This document shows positions 1 through 10,067 of a DNA stretch of 59,043 nt, one piece after another. Position 1 is the stretch's first letter; every line of letters begins with the position of its first letter. Below the pieces are notes generated by a model, which was not told where the DNA came from, did no database searches, and saw only the letters and a program-made list of their open reading frames with translations. The stretch is taken from NCBI GenBank assembly GCA_002869165.1, contig PKTK01000009.1:1-59043 (forward strand), written 5' to 3'. This stretch comes from Candidatus Parcubacteria bacterium. Lineage in GTDB: Bacteria; Patescibacteria; ABY1; BM507; UBA12075. Position numbers and translations under genes: made by a program.

Positions 1-6
1 AAAAAT

Positions 7-945
7 ATGACATTATACAAGGATATTTTAAAAAAATCGTGGTCTATAACCATTAAAAATAAATTTTTGTGGTTTTTTGGTATTTTTTCCCTAATATTAG
101 GCAGTGCTGGTGAGTATGAAGTTTTGTATTCTATTACTAGAAGAGAAGATAAGGCCAATGGGGTAATAGATAGTTTTATTGATTTTATTATGGTTTTTTC
201 TAGTGGTTTTTTGGGAATTGGTAAAAGATTAATTGAAGAACCGTTGTTAACAGTTGAAATTTTATTAACCTTTTTGTTCTTGTTTATTTTGTTTTTGTTT
301 ATGGTGTGGCTGGCTAATATATCACAAATTGCTATAGTTGATTCAAACTATAAAATAACTAGACAGAAAGAAGCCAATATTAAAACCGGTCTAAATACCG
401 GGTTGAGTAAATTTTGGCCAGTGCTTTCCTTGAATATTTTTACTAAATTAATGATCATTTTGCTACTGGCTTTATTAGCTAAATTTACAACTTCGATTCT
501 ATACGGCTTTGTGTTTTTGTCTGTTTTGTTTTTGCTTTTGGTAATCGCCTTTATAACAAAATACGCTATTGCTTATATAGTGATTAGAAATGAAAAAATT
601 AAACACGCTTTAATTTTGGCTTATGATTTATTCAAGAAGAATTGGTTAGTCAGTTTAGAATTAACTTTGGTTTTGCTTGCCTTTACCTTTTTCTTTGTGT
701 TTGTTTCTATGTTGGTGATGGTTACAGCTCTATATTTTATGGCATTTTTGCTTGAATTTTTTAATTCTCATAATGACAGTATAGCATTGTATTTTTCTGC
801 TTTAATACCAATTTTACTTTTGATTATATTTACTTACACTTTAAGTTTATTGTCAGTTTTTCAGATTAGTGCTTGGACGAATTTATTTATTGAAATAGAT
901 GTTAAGGGTGCTAAAAGTAAACTTGAAAGAATGTTTACAAAATAA
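7..945 (+). CDS. Polytopic membrane protein of unknown function
   Basis: The 312-residue product is almost entirely hydrophobic. I see about six to seven membrane segments, the clearest near residues 85-105, 145-180, 215-245 and 265-290, with short charged loops such as KITRQKEANIK between them. The overall pattern resembles the YciC/DUF975-like and glycerophosphodiester-phosphodiesterase membrane-domain families, in which an amphipathic N-terminus precedes a bundle of helices. I see no catalytic motif, so no function is assigned. The ATG lies six bases into the window, so any promoter and RBS are cut off. It is followed 49 nt later by the pilus ATPase gene on the same strand. Confidence 0.75.
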   Translation: MTLYKDILKKSWSITIKNKFLWFFGIFSLILGSAGEYEVLYSITRREDKANGVIDSFIDFIMVFSSGFLGIGKRLIEEPLLTVEILLTFLFLFILFLFMVWLANISQIAIVDSNYKITRQKEANIKTGLNTGLSKFWPVLSLNIFTKLMIILLLALLAKFTTSILYGFVFLSVLFLLLVIAFITKYAIAYIVIRNEKIKHALILAYDLFKKNWLVSLELTLVLLAFTFFFVFVSMLVMVTALYFMAFLLEFFNSHNDSIALYFSALIPILLLIIFTYTLSLLSVFQISAWTNLFIEIDVKGAKSKLERMFTK

Positions 946-994
946 TTTAAATAATTACATTGCCACAAGGTAGATAATTATTCTTATCCCCATT

Positions 995-3900
995 ATGTCA
1001 AATGATTTGCAGTCAGTTGAAGATCTTATTAATGATAGCAAGGGAGGCGAGGTTGATGAAAAGAGTAAGTTGGCTGAGTTTCGAAGAAAACAAGCTGATA
1101 TAAAAATAAAAGACACTGAAAGAGTGACCAAGGCTAGAGCCGAAGAGCTTGGCCTTGAATATCATGATCTATTTGGTTTTCCAATTAGTCCTGACGCACT
1201 TATTATGGTTGACGAAGAAACAGCCAATAGTTTGAAATTGGTGTGTTTTTATTTTGACGGATCTAATATTCGTTTTGCTACCACTGATCCTGAAAATAAA
1301 GAATTAGCAAAAAAGATAGAGGAAATATCCCAGGTAAATTATGCTAACCCAAAATTGTATTTGATTTCTGAGAGAAGCATGGGTTTTTGTTTGGAAATGT
1401 ACAAGACTATTCCCAAGGTAAGAAAATGGATTCCTGGTATTGAGATTACCGAGGAGGATATTAAAAAACTAGAAGTTGGTATAACAGATTACAAAAAAAT
1501 AGAAGAAAAGATTCAAACAGTGAATATTACTGATGTTATTACTGTTTTGGTAGCTGGTGCTTTGAAACTTCGAGTTTCTGATATACACATTGAGGCTGAG
1601 GAAAACGCTATCGCTATTAGATATAGAATTGATGGTGTGATGTATGATGTCGGGGACTTAGACAAAAAGCAATGGAAGAAAGTTATTTCCAGGCTTAAGA
1701 TTATGGCGCGCGTAAAGATTAATGTTGATGATAAGCCACAAGATGGTAGATTTTCTATATTTTTGAAAAATGAAAAAAATGAAGTTCGTGTGTCATTCTT
1801 GCCAACTGGTTTTGGTGAGTCAGTCGTAATGAGAATTTTGAAAGCAGATTCTATCAATCTACCCTTTGAAGAGCTTGGTATTATGGATAGAGCTTTCAAT
1901 CAACTTTCTGCCGAGGTAAAAAAACCAAATGGTATGATCTTGACTACTGGCCCAACAGGATCTGGTAAGACCACTACTTTGTATGCGGTTTTAAATAAGT
2001 TAAACACTCCAGAGATTAAAATAATCACCTTAGAAGATCCTATCGAATATCAACTTAATGGTATTGCTCAGTCGCAAGTCGATCCAAGTAGAGATTACAC
2101 TTTTGCCAAGGGTTTGCGCTCAATTTTAAGACAAGATCCTGATGTGGTGATGGTGGGAGAAATTCGTGATTTAGAAACTGCTGAGATCGCTATTCACGCT
2201 TCACTAACTGGACACTTGGTTTTGTCAACCTTGCATACCAATGATTCAAGTGGAGTTATTCCTAGGCTAGTTGATATGGGAGTTAGACCTTATTTTATTT
2301 CGCCATCTATTAATGCTATTATTGGCCAGCGTTTAGTAAGGCGTTTATGTCCACATTGTCGTGAAGAACATATTTTGAGTAGTGAGGAGAGAGGACAGCT
2401 TGATAAAATATTGGCTGTAGTTTCTCCAAAAGCAAACGTTAATATTCCTCTAGAACTTACAAAACTTTATCAAAAAGGAAAGGGTTGTAGTGAATGCGGA
2501 CAGATTGGTTACAAGGGAAGAGTTGGAATATATGAAATTTTTACAATGACTGACAATATCAAATCTTTGGTTACCAAAGAATCATCCGCTTTTGAAATCC
2601 TCCAGCAAGCTATTGAAGAGGGCATGATAACTATGCTTCAGGATGGAGTTTTGAAAGCTCTTCAAGGAATGACAAGTCTAGAAGAAGTGTATCGGGTTAT
2701 TGGTAAATTTGAATATATTGATGCTTTGTATGATATTGTTATTCAGGATATTATTGGTCGAGGTATTTCAATTGTTAAGGAAGATATTGAATATGCAGAG
2801 TCACTAGCCAAGGATGTTATGAATATTGCGAGTAAACTTGAAGAACTTGGGACAGACAAACTTCTTTATGTGGTAATGGCAACCGCTGTTAAATCTATGG
2901 CAGGAGATGTACATATTGAGCCAACTGAAAAAGGTGCTAGTATCAGATATAGAATTGATGGCGTCATGCATGAAGTAGCAAATATTAAAAAGGATCAATA
3001 TATTCAGATGCTTTCCAAGATCAAAGACTCGGCTGGTTTTTCAACCAAAGAAAAACGTTCTCACTGGGATGGAAGATTTTCTATTGTTATGGATGGTGTT
3101 AGAAAAGACTCTCGTATTTCCATTATTTCAGGAGCTTATGGTGAAACTATCGTAATGAGGCTCTACATGAGTCAGGCTGCTGGTCTAAAAATTGAAGATT
3201 TGGGTATTTCGGCTCCAGCCTTGAACCCACTCAAGAAGTCACTCGAACAAACTAGAGGTATTGTGGTCACCACTGGTCCAACCGGTGCTGGTAAAACCAC
3301 CACTCTTTATTCAATACTTAATCAAATTAACCAGCCAGATATTAAAGTTATTACGATTGAAGATCCAATTGAGTATCATCTTGATGGTATTATGCAAACA
3401 CAAATTGATGTAGATAAGGGCTATACTTTCAAAAAGGCAATTCAATTCTTACTTCGTCAAAATCCGAATGTAATTATGGTTGGTGAAATTCGTGATGAGG
3501 AAACTGCTGAAGTAGCAATTGAGGCTTCACTTACTGGTCATTTAGTTTTGTCTACAATTCATGCGAATTCAGCCGCTGGAGCTATTTCACGTTTTTCAGG
3601 ACTTGGTGTAAACAGACAAACCTTGGCAAACGCAATTAATGCTACTATTGGTCAGCGTTTGGTTAGAACAATTTGTCCGCATTGTAAAGCTGAAGAGAAA
3701 ATAGATGATAAAACACTTAGTGAAGTAGAGATAATAATAAGTCAAATGAATCCAGATATCAGAAAAATACTCCCCAAGGAAAGAAAGTTTTATAAGGGCA
3801 TGGGTTGTGATAAATGTGGCGGTATAGGCTATAAGGGGAGATTAGGAATCTATGAAACCATTCGCATGGATGCAGACATGGAACAGCTTATTCAGAAAGA

Positions 3901-4030
3901 AGCAGTTACCGATGAGATGATCGAAAATTTAGCCATAGAAAAAGGCGCTATTTTAATGGTTCAGGATGGTATTTTGAAGGCTTTGCAAGGTTTGACAAGT
4001 ATTGGAGAAGTATTTAGAGTTATTAGGTAG
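995..4030 (+). CDS. Type IV pilus assembly ATPase with two fused GspE/PilB modules
   Basis: This 1011-residue protein is about twice the usual PilB length. An N-terminal MshEN-like region (about residues 45-150) is followed by a first complete GspE module: Walker A GPTGSGKTTT at about 319, Walker B end GEIRD at about 388, then a zinc-binding set CPHC...CSEC. A second GspE module follows without its own MshEN region: Walker A GPTGAGKTTT at about 761, GEIRD at about 830, then CPHC...CDKC. Both modules keep the Asp- and His-box type motifs (TGHLVLST, with LHTND in the first and IHANS in the second), so both look able to hydrolyse ATP. The family powers pilin polymerisation on the inner face of the membrane as a hexamer. 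No other pil genes are in the window. The ATG at 995 has no SD. The tandem fusion is unusual; see findings. Confidence 0.93.
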   Translation: MSNDLQSVEDLINDSKGGEVDEKSKLAEFRRKQADIKIKDTERVTKARAEELGLEYHDLFGFPISPDALIMVDEETANSLKLVCFYFDGSNIRFATTDPENKELAKKIEEISQVNYANPKLYLISERSMGFCLEMYKTIPKVRKWIPGIEITEEDIKKLEVGITDYKKIEEKIQTVNITDVITVLVAGALKLRVSDIHIEAEENAIAIRYRIDGVMYDVGDLDKKQWKKVISRLKIMARVKINVDDKPQDGRFSIFLKNEKNEVRVSFLPTGFGESVVMRILKADSINLPFEELGIMDRAFNQLSAEVKKPNGMILTTGPTGSGKTTTLYAVLNKLNTPEIKIITLEDPIEYQLNGIAQSQVDPSRDYTFAKGLRSILRQDPDVVMVGEIRDLETAEIAIHASLTGHLVLSTLHTNDSSGVIPRLVDMGVRPYFISPSINAIIGQRLVRRLCPHCREEHILSSEERGQLDKILAVVSPKANVNIPLELTKLYQKGKGCSECGQIGYKGRVGIYEIFTMTDNIKSLVTKESSAFEILQQAIEEGMITMLQDGVLKALQGMTSLEEVYRVIGKFEYIDALYDIVIQDIIGRGISIVKEDIEYAESLAKDVMNIASKLEELGTDKLLYVVMATAVKSMAGDVHIEPTEKGASIRYRIDGVMHEVANIKKDQYIQMLSKIKDSAGFSTKEKRSHWDGRFSIVMDGVRKDSRISIISGAYGETIVMRLYMSQAAGLKIEDLGISAPALNPLKKSLEQTRGIVVTTGPTGAGKTTTLYSILNQINQPDIKVITIEDPIEYHLDGIMQTQIDVDKGYTFKKAIQFLLRQNPNVIMVGEIRDEETAEVAIEASLTGHLVLSTIHANSAAGAISRFSGLGVNRQTLANAINATIGQRLVRTICPHCKAEEKIDDKTLSEVEIIISQMNPDIRKILPKERKFYKGMGCDKCGGIGYKGRLGIYETIRMDADMEQLIQKEAVTDEMIENLAIEKGAILMVQDGILKALQGLTSIGEVFRVIR

Positions 4031-4244
4031 ATTATCACATATCACAAAACACATATCATATATCAATTTCTTTCCTTCTAAAAGATAAAAGGAATTGCAA
4101 AGCAAGAGAGAGTCCTTAGAAATGATTGTTCTGAGGTGGGAAAAATGTGTGTAGTTGTAAAACAACAATTATTTAATATTAAGTATTTAGTAAATAATAG
4201 AATTCGTAAATTCGTACAGATTCGTATTTTAGTAGCCCAAAAAT
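4031..4244. repeat. Intergenic repeat tracts (ATCACATAT-type and ATTCGTAAA-type)
   Basis: Bases 4032-4066 are a degenerate ATCACATAACACAT-type run that recurs at 14858-14893, 15040-15073 and 39662-39725. Bases 4201-4237 (ATTCGTAAATTCGTACAG...) match one arm of the inverted repeat at 31114-31207. No gene is visible between the pilus ATPase and the translin gene. Confidence 0.6.
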
Positions 4245-4814
4245 ATGATTAACAAACAGTTTATTCAAAAATTAAAAAAGGAGCATGAGGAAAGTAATTC
4301 TGAAAGACGTCAGATTATTTCTAAGTCAAATATAATTTTGCATGATTCAAAGCGAGTTATTTTTTCAATACACAGAGGTGATATAGGAAAAGCTACTGAA
4401 AGTCTAGCGGAAATTGAAAAAATCCTTGTAAAATTACAAGAAAAGTTTGGTTTTGTAAGAGTTAGACAAGAAGGTTCATACAAGGCTGCTGTTGAAGAAT
4501 ATGTGGAAGCCAGGGTTTTATTCTTGGTAGTAACAGGCAAGAAGATTGATAAATTTAAAGGCATTAAGCTTGATTATGAATCTTATCTTGGTGGGATTTG
4601 TGACTTGACGGGTGAATTGGTTCGTCGAGCAACCAATAAAGCAGCTAATGGTGAATATGAGGAAGTTGAAAAGATCAAAGAATACATAAATCAAATAATG
4701 TCAGAATTGGTTGAGTTTGATATGGCAGGCTATCTTCGCACCAAGTATGATCAAGCCAGAGGAAGTCTTAGAAAGATTGAACAGATTAATTACGACATAA
4801 ATATTCGAAAGTAA
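4245..4814 (+). CDS. Translin-family RNA-binding protein
   Basis: The 189-residue, mainly helical protein shows the translin/TRAX signature: EYVEA near residue 85, LGGICDLTGELVRRA near residues 122-136, and a C-terminal YLRTKYDQARGSLRKIEQ followed by NYDINIRK. In eukaryotes translin and TRAX form the C3PO nuclease. Archaeal and bacterial homologues form octameric shells that bind or cut RNA through clustered acidic residues. Family membership is a confident reading; the RNA substrate here is unknown. The gene is monocistronic, starts at ATG 4245 without an SD, and is followed by a weak hairpin region. Confidence 0.8.
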   Translation: MINKQFIQKLKKEHEESNSERRQIISKSNIILHDSKRVIFSIHRGDIGKATESLAEIEKILVKLQEKFGFVRVRQEGSYKAAVEEYVEARVLFLVVTGKKIDKFKGIKLDYESYLGGICDLTGELVRRATNKAANGEYEEVEKIKEYINQIMSELVEFDMAGYLRTKYDQARGSLRKIEQINYDINIRK

Positions 4815-5135
4815 ATTACCCTTAGCTTTTAGGCGAGGGGAGCTCTTAAAAAAATCTATTCAAGAAGAAAAATTTCAAACAGAAAGAAAAAAGATGCAAC
4901 TGGAGAATTAGAAAAACAGATATTGAGTGGGAAAGTAGAGTTGTGATTAGATTTTTCAAAAAGAGTGAGTAAAAAATTTTAATGTTGTTTACTATCATTT
5001 AGGGTGAAATAAAAAGTATTAATAGGGTATTAATAGGGTATTGATACCTTTTTTATTTCCTAAAAAACATCAAAAATGTTATAATAAAAGAAGTATTAAA
5101 GCCTAGATAACTAGGAATTTTTGTATTTTTTTTGA
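4815..5135. other. Intergenic region, possible gene remnant and permease promoter
   Basis: Bases 4840-4970 contain short broken reading frames, for example GELEKQILSGKVEL just before a stop. These look like the C-terminus of some longer protein but are too short to identify. Bases 5025-5066 hold a repeated TATTAATAGGG unit running into GGTATTGATACC plus T6, a probable terminator. A TATAAT-like -10 lies near 5089. It is followed by the small hairpin CCTAG-ataa-CTAGG (about 5102-5115) and a T-rich tract directly before the permease ATG. Confidence 0.45.
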
Positions 5136-6296
5136 ATGAGACATAATCATAAAAAATTTTTTCAAGCCACAGCTGTAATGCTTGGTTATATTATTGGCGT
5201 AGGTATGTTTGGTATGCCTTATCTTATGCAAGAATCAGGTGTTGTTTCTTTTCTTTTTTTTATGGCTATTTTAGTTCCAGTGCAGTTTTTAGTGCATATG
5301 ATGTATGCTAGTTTAATTTTATCCACTAGAGAATATCATAGAATGCCTGGTTACGCTGGTCTTTATATTGGCAAGAAGATGAAAAATTTAGTTTTTGTTA
5401 CCAAAGTTTTTGGTAATTGGGGAGGGCTGCTTGCTTATATTATTATCACAGGATCATTTATGTTTACATTATTTGAGCCAATATTTGGGGGTAATGAATT
5501 TTTTTATGCTACCTTAGTGTATATTATTGAAATAGTAATTATATTTTTTGGTATAGTAATGATTGCTAAGGTGGAGTTAGGGATGACTTTTTTGCTGCTA
5601 TTTGCAGTTACTTTAATTCTCCTTAAAGGAGGTAATTATATTAATGTAGAAAATTTAAATTTAATGGGTAGAGGTGGCGCCTTTTTTCTTCATTACGGAG
5701 CTATGTTAATGGCGCTTGATGGAAACGGTGCTTTACCAATTGTTACTAGACTTGTTAAGCGTGATGCTAAGATGATTAGACGAGTAATACTTTATAGTAC
5801 TTTGATAGTGGCTATGTTGTTGCTTGTTTTTACTTTTTCTATTGCTGGGATTACTGGAGATGCTACTACGCAAAATGCTCTAAGCGGTTTAGAGGAGCTA
5901 CTTGATGGAGTTGTGCTTGTTTCGATTATTTTCGGGGTTATTTGCATGATCACTTCTTTTATTGGAGTGGCTGAGTCTATTAAGGAAACTTTTTCCTGGG
6001 ACTATGGATATGGCGAAAAAACATCTTTTCTTTTAGCAGTTTTTATTCCTTATATTTTGTATTTATTGGGATTTTCCGACTTGATAGAAGTTATTAGTTT
6101 TGTTGGTGCTGTTGGTGGAGGTTTTTCAGCAATTTTAATGGTGATTATTTTTAGAAAAATTAGAAACAAAAGAGGTGTCAAGAAAATGTTTAAATATAGG
6201 CCAAATACTTTGGTGCAAGGATTATTGATATGTATTTTTGTTTTGGGAATTGTTTACTCTCTTTGGGATTTTTTCAGTAATTTACAGATTGGATAG
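5136..6296 (+). CDS. Amino acid permease (aromatic amino acid/HAAAP-like)
   Basis: The 386-residue protein has about eleven membrane helices. The first contains the transporter signature YIIGVGMFGMPYLMQESG (residues about 18-35), where the unwound GxG of APC-fold transporters binds the substrate amino group. The pattern fits the Trp/Tyr-type permease and Aa_trans group. Import of amino acids fits an organism presumed to lack most biosynthesis, but the substrate cannot be read from sequence. The leader is short: a -10 near 5089, a 5' hairpin and a U-rich stretch, with no SD. The antiporter gene follows 34 nt downstream on the same strand, perhaps in the same transcript. Confidence 0.8.
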   Translation: MRHNHKKFFQATAVMLGYIIGVGMFGMPYLMQESGVVSFLFFMAILVPVQFLVHMMYASLILSTREYHRMPGYAGLYIGKKMKNLVFVTKVFGNWGGLLAYIIITGSFMFTLFEPIFGGNEFFYATLVYIIEIVIIFFGIVMIAKVELGMTFLLLFAVTLILLKGGNYINVENLNLMGRGGAFFLHYGAMLMALDGNGALPIVTRLVKRDAKMIRRVILYSTLIVAMLLLVFTFSIAGITGDATTQNALSGLEELLDGVVLVSIIFGVICMITSFIGVAESIKETFSWDYGYGEKTSFLLAVFIPYILYLLGFSDLIEVISFVGAVGGGFSAILMVIIFRKIRNKRGVKKMFKYRPNTLVQGLLICIFVLGIVYSLWDFFSNLQIG

Positions 6297-6330
6297 TTAA
6301 AAAGTAATTATTTATATAATATATATTGAT

Positions 6331-7488
6331 ATGAATATTTTTTTATTTTTGAGTGGTGTTTTTCTGTTTACTTTTTTGGCAGGTAGGGTTTTGCAGACTC
6401 TTAGAATTCCTTGGATATTTTCTGCATTGTTGCTTGGTGGAATTTTTGCTATTTATAACCCATTTAGCCTCATAACCAATTCAGAGAGTTTTACTTTTTT
6501 ATCCAATTTGGGTATGTATTTTCTTTTGTTTATTATTGGTTTTGAAATTAATCTTAAGCAAATCAGTGAAAAAAGAGCTTTTATAATGAAAACAGCTTTT
6601 GTGGTTATATTTTCCAATACCTTATTTGGTAGTTTGTTTATTCACTATGTATTTGATTATAACTGGCTCATTTCAGTAATAGTTGCTTTATCATTTTCAA
6701 CTGTGGGTGAGGCAATCCTGGTTCCGATATTGGATGAATTCAATATAACCAAATCAAGTTTAGGTCAAACAATCTTAAGTGTAGGAACCTTTGATGATGT
6801 TTTGGAGATTCTTACTTTGGTTTTTGTGATTTTATTCGTTGGAGCAGGTATTCACGGGCAACTTAGCATACTGATAATATCAATGTCTTTGTTGGTTCTG
6901 TTTTTGATGACTTTTGGCTTGTCTAGATTAAAGACCCAAGGTGAAAGATTTAGTTATCTAAAAATTGAGCCACTTTTTCTCTTTGTTATCGCGACAATGT
7001 TTTTGTTTATTGGAGTAGGTGAATATGCTGAAGCTAGTGCTTTGGGAGCGGTTTTGGCAGGAATTGGACTTAGGACTTTTATTCCTGATGAACGTCTTGA
7101 AGCAATTGAAAATGAGGTAAAAGCAGTTTGCTACGGAATTTTTGCCCCAATCTTTTTTTTCTGGGTAGGCTTAGGACTTAATATTGATTATCTCCTAGAA
7201 AATTATTTTTTAGTTATTTTAACGATTATAATCTCTAGTGGGGCGAAGTTTTTGGCTACTATTTTATTTTGCAGAAAGGAGCTTGGTATGGTGAATTCTT
7301 TATTGCTTAGCACTGGTCTTTCAGTGAGATTCTCTACTAGTATCGTAGTAATGAAGATTCTATATGACAATGGGATTGTAGCGGATAATTTGTATTCGGT
7401 TATTATCGCTTCTAGTATAATACTGACTTTTATTGTTCCTATAGTTTTATCACAATTATTAAAAGAGCACTTCAGTGAAGTGTATTAG
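6331..7488 (+). CDS. Cation/proton antiporter, CPA2 (Kef/NapA) type
   Basis: The 385-residue protein has about twelve membrane helices and ends right after the membrane domain, with no TrkA-N regulatory domain. Typical CPA2 features include FIIGFEINLKQI near residues 68-79, SFSTVGEAILVPILDEF in the core, FDDVLEI near residue 152, and an IFFFWVGLGLNI segment near residue 275. It would exchange Na+ or K+ for protons across the membrane. It ends 5 nt before the preferred ATG of the P-type ATPase (7493), which points to an ion-homeostasis operon of permease, antiporter and ATPase. Confidence 0.82.
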   Translation: MNIFLFLSGVFLFTFLAGRVLQTLRIPWIFSALLLGGIFAIYNPFSLITNSESFTFLSNLGMYFLLFIIGFEINLKQISEKRAFIMKTAFVVIFSNTLFGSLFIHYVFDYNWLISVIVALSFSTVGEAILVPILDEFNITKSSLGQTILSVGTFDDVLEILTLVFVILFVGAGIHGQLSILIISMSLLVLFLMTFGLSRLKTQGERFSYLKIEPLFLFVIATMFLFIGVGEYAEASALGAVLAGIGLRTFIPDERLEAIENEVKAVCYGIFAPIFFFWVGLGLNIDYLLENYFLVILTIIISSGAKFLATILFCRKELGMVNSLLLSTGLSVRFSTSIVVMKILYDNGIVADNLYSVIIASSIILTFIVPIVLSQLLKEHFSEVY

Positions 7489-7492
7489 TTTT

Positions 7493-10057
7493 ATGAATTA
7501 TAATGGCTTAACAAGTGAAGAGGTAGAAAAAAGAAAAAAAATATATGGCAAGAATGAAATAACTCGGACAGTTAAAATTAACCCGTTAAAACTTTTTCTT
7601 TCCCAGTTTTTATCTCCCTTAGTTATTATTCTTTTGTTTGCAGCGTTGATATCTGTCTTGATTGGATTTTTGCCAGGTCAAGAACCAGACTATATCGACG
7701 CTTTTTTGATTTTTGTGATTGTTATTCTTTCTAGTCTTTCTGGTTTTATTCAGGAATATAAGGCAGAAAAATCTATTGAAGCTTTGCAAGAGATGTCTAT
7801 TCCTAGTATTCAAGTAATGCGTGATGGAGAAATCATAGAGATACCTGTTACCGATATTACAGTTGGTGATTTGGTACTACTTGAGGCTGGTGATGTTGTT
7901 CCAGCAGATGGGAAAATAATAGAATCCTTTAATTTTAAAGTTGATGAGTCAATTTTGACTGGTGAGTAAGATTCAGTTGACAAAAAAGCTGAAGATGAGG
8001 TGTATATGAATACATCGGTTTATGTAGGTAATGCTAAGATTAAAATTAGCAAGGTGGGCATGCAGACTAAAGTAGGTGAGATTGCCAATAAATTGCAACA
8101 GATTCCCAATGAAAGAACTTCATTTGAAGAAGAAGTGGCAAGTTTTAGTAAAAAGATATTTTGGGTAACTGGTTTTATAACAGTTGTGATATTTCTTGGT
8201 AATTTGTTTAAATATGATCTATACACCTCTTTACTTACAGCGGTTTCGCTTGCTGTTGCAGCTATTCCAGAGGGCTTGCCTGCTGTAGTAGTTTTGTCGC
8301 TAGCAATTGGTGCTAAAACAATGTTTAAAAACAATGCCTTGATTAGAAGGTTGAATGTAGTTGAATCAATTGGCGCCGTTGATGTTGTATGTTCAGATAA
8401 AACAGGTACAATCACTAAAAACGAAATGACTGTTGTTAGGCTTTTTGTAAATAACAAGGTTTATAACACTGAGATTCAGGACAAGGACAGAAAAGATGAA
8501 GATGAATTTTATTCTCTTCTTGAGTGTGGAGCGATTTGTAATAACACAAAGGTAAGTGGTCATCCAGAAGGAGATAGAAAATATATTGGAGAACAAACAG
8601 AGATTGGAATTATAAGGGTAGCCGAAGCTTTTGGTATTTATAATGAAAAAATAAACGAACAATACGCTAAGATAAATGAAATTCCTTTTAGTTCTGAAAG
8701 GAAAATGATGAGCGTGGTGGTTCATGAAAAGTTAGAAAAGAATGCAAATAAAAAAATGTTTAGCAAAGGTGCTCCAGAGGTATTGATTGAAAAGTGTAAT
8801 AGAATACTGGAAAATGGAAAAGTAAGAAAAATGGAATTGAATGATAAAAAAGTTATTTTAAGTCAAAATGAGAATTTTGCTGTGAGCGCTTATAGGGTTT
8901 TAGGTTTTGCTTACAAAGAGATTGATGACAATGACAAGCAAACGGAAAAAGACTTGATTTGGATTGGGCTTGAAGCAATGGTTGATCCTCCTCATACTGA
9001 AATTGTTGACACTTTGAAAAATTGTCAAACAGCTGGTATTAGAGTGATAATGATAACAGGAGACAATCCTATTACTGCTAAAGCAATTGCTGATACAATC
9101 GGTCTGAAAAGTGAAGGTGTTTTGGAGGGAAAAGATATAGAAAAGATGACAGTTAGGGATGTTCAAAATAGTCTTGATGAAAATATTAATATTTTTGCCA
9201 GAACCACTCCAATGCATAAATTAAAAATTTTAAAAGTCCTGGAAAAAAATAATCGTGTGGCTATGACAGGAGATGGGGTTAATGATTCGTTAGCGATCAA
9301 GCAAGCAAACGTAGGTATTGCTATGGGCCAGAGAGGCACAAGTGTAGCTAAGGAGTCTAGCGATATTGTGTTACTGGATGATAATTTTTCAACTATTATA
9401 AAAGCCATTAAAGAGGGCAGGAGAATATTTGATAATATTCGTAAGTTTATGAATTATCTATTGGTCTCTAATATTGCTGAAGTTTTTGTTTTGTTTTTGT
9501 CAGTTTTTTTGTTTACACTTGATAAGCCGATATTAATACCAGTGCAGATTTTATGGATAAATTTACTTACTGATGGAATGCCAGCTTTGGCCCTGGGTGT
9601 TGATCCGGCCAGAAAAGATATCATGAAGGATAAACCTCGTCACAAAAATGAAGCAATTATAAACAAACGTTTGGCATGGTTGATTGGTCTCATGGGAGCC
9701 AAGAAAACTATTGTTCTCTTGATAACCTTCTTGTTGGTTTTGCCTCAAGGGGAAGACTTGGCACGGACCACTCTTTTTACGGGATTTATCTTGTATGAAT
9801 TTGTGCGTATTGCCAGTATTCGTTCGCAGGAAAAACTTAATTGGACATCAAATCCTTGGCTCTTAATAGCTTTGTTAGTTTCTTTACTTCTTCAGTTGGT
9901 GATCGTGTATTCACCGCTAAATGTATTTTTCCATGCTGTTCCACTTGGACTTGGGCAATGGTTTATTTTGCTTTCAGGTGTTTGTATTGGATATTTTACA
10001 GCTCTATTAATAACAAAATTAGTTTCTGATTATTTTGAAAAGAAGGAGGCGAATTAA
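7493..10057 (+). CDS. P-type Ca2+-ATPase (PacL/SERCA-like), one in-frame TAA
   Basis: Reading through one stop gives an 854-codon P-type ATPase. It has an N-terminal cation-ATPase segment, the actuator domain, the phosphorylation motif DKTGT at about residue 302 and the hinge motif TGDGVND at about 592. IPEGLPAVV in M4 and NLLTDGMPALALGVDP in M6 are typical of Ca2+ pumps. The stop is TAA at 7967-7969, codon 159, and falls exactly on the Ser of the actuator TGES motif (LTGE-stop-DSV). A TCA to TAA change explains it. The two halves would otherwise be 7493-7969 and about 8000-10057. ATG 7493 is preferred over the upstream ATG at 7475 because homology begins at NYNGLTSEEVEKRK. Whether the break is real or a base-call error cannot be told here; the rest looks intact. 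Confidence 0.88.
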
Positions 10058-10067
10058 ATAAAATAAA

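Noticed and set aside
4840..4970. Possible ClpB/ClpC C-terminal remnant (GELEKQILSGKVEL)
   Set aside because: Too short and broken by stops; the resemblance could be chance.
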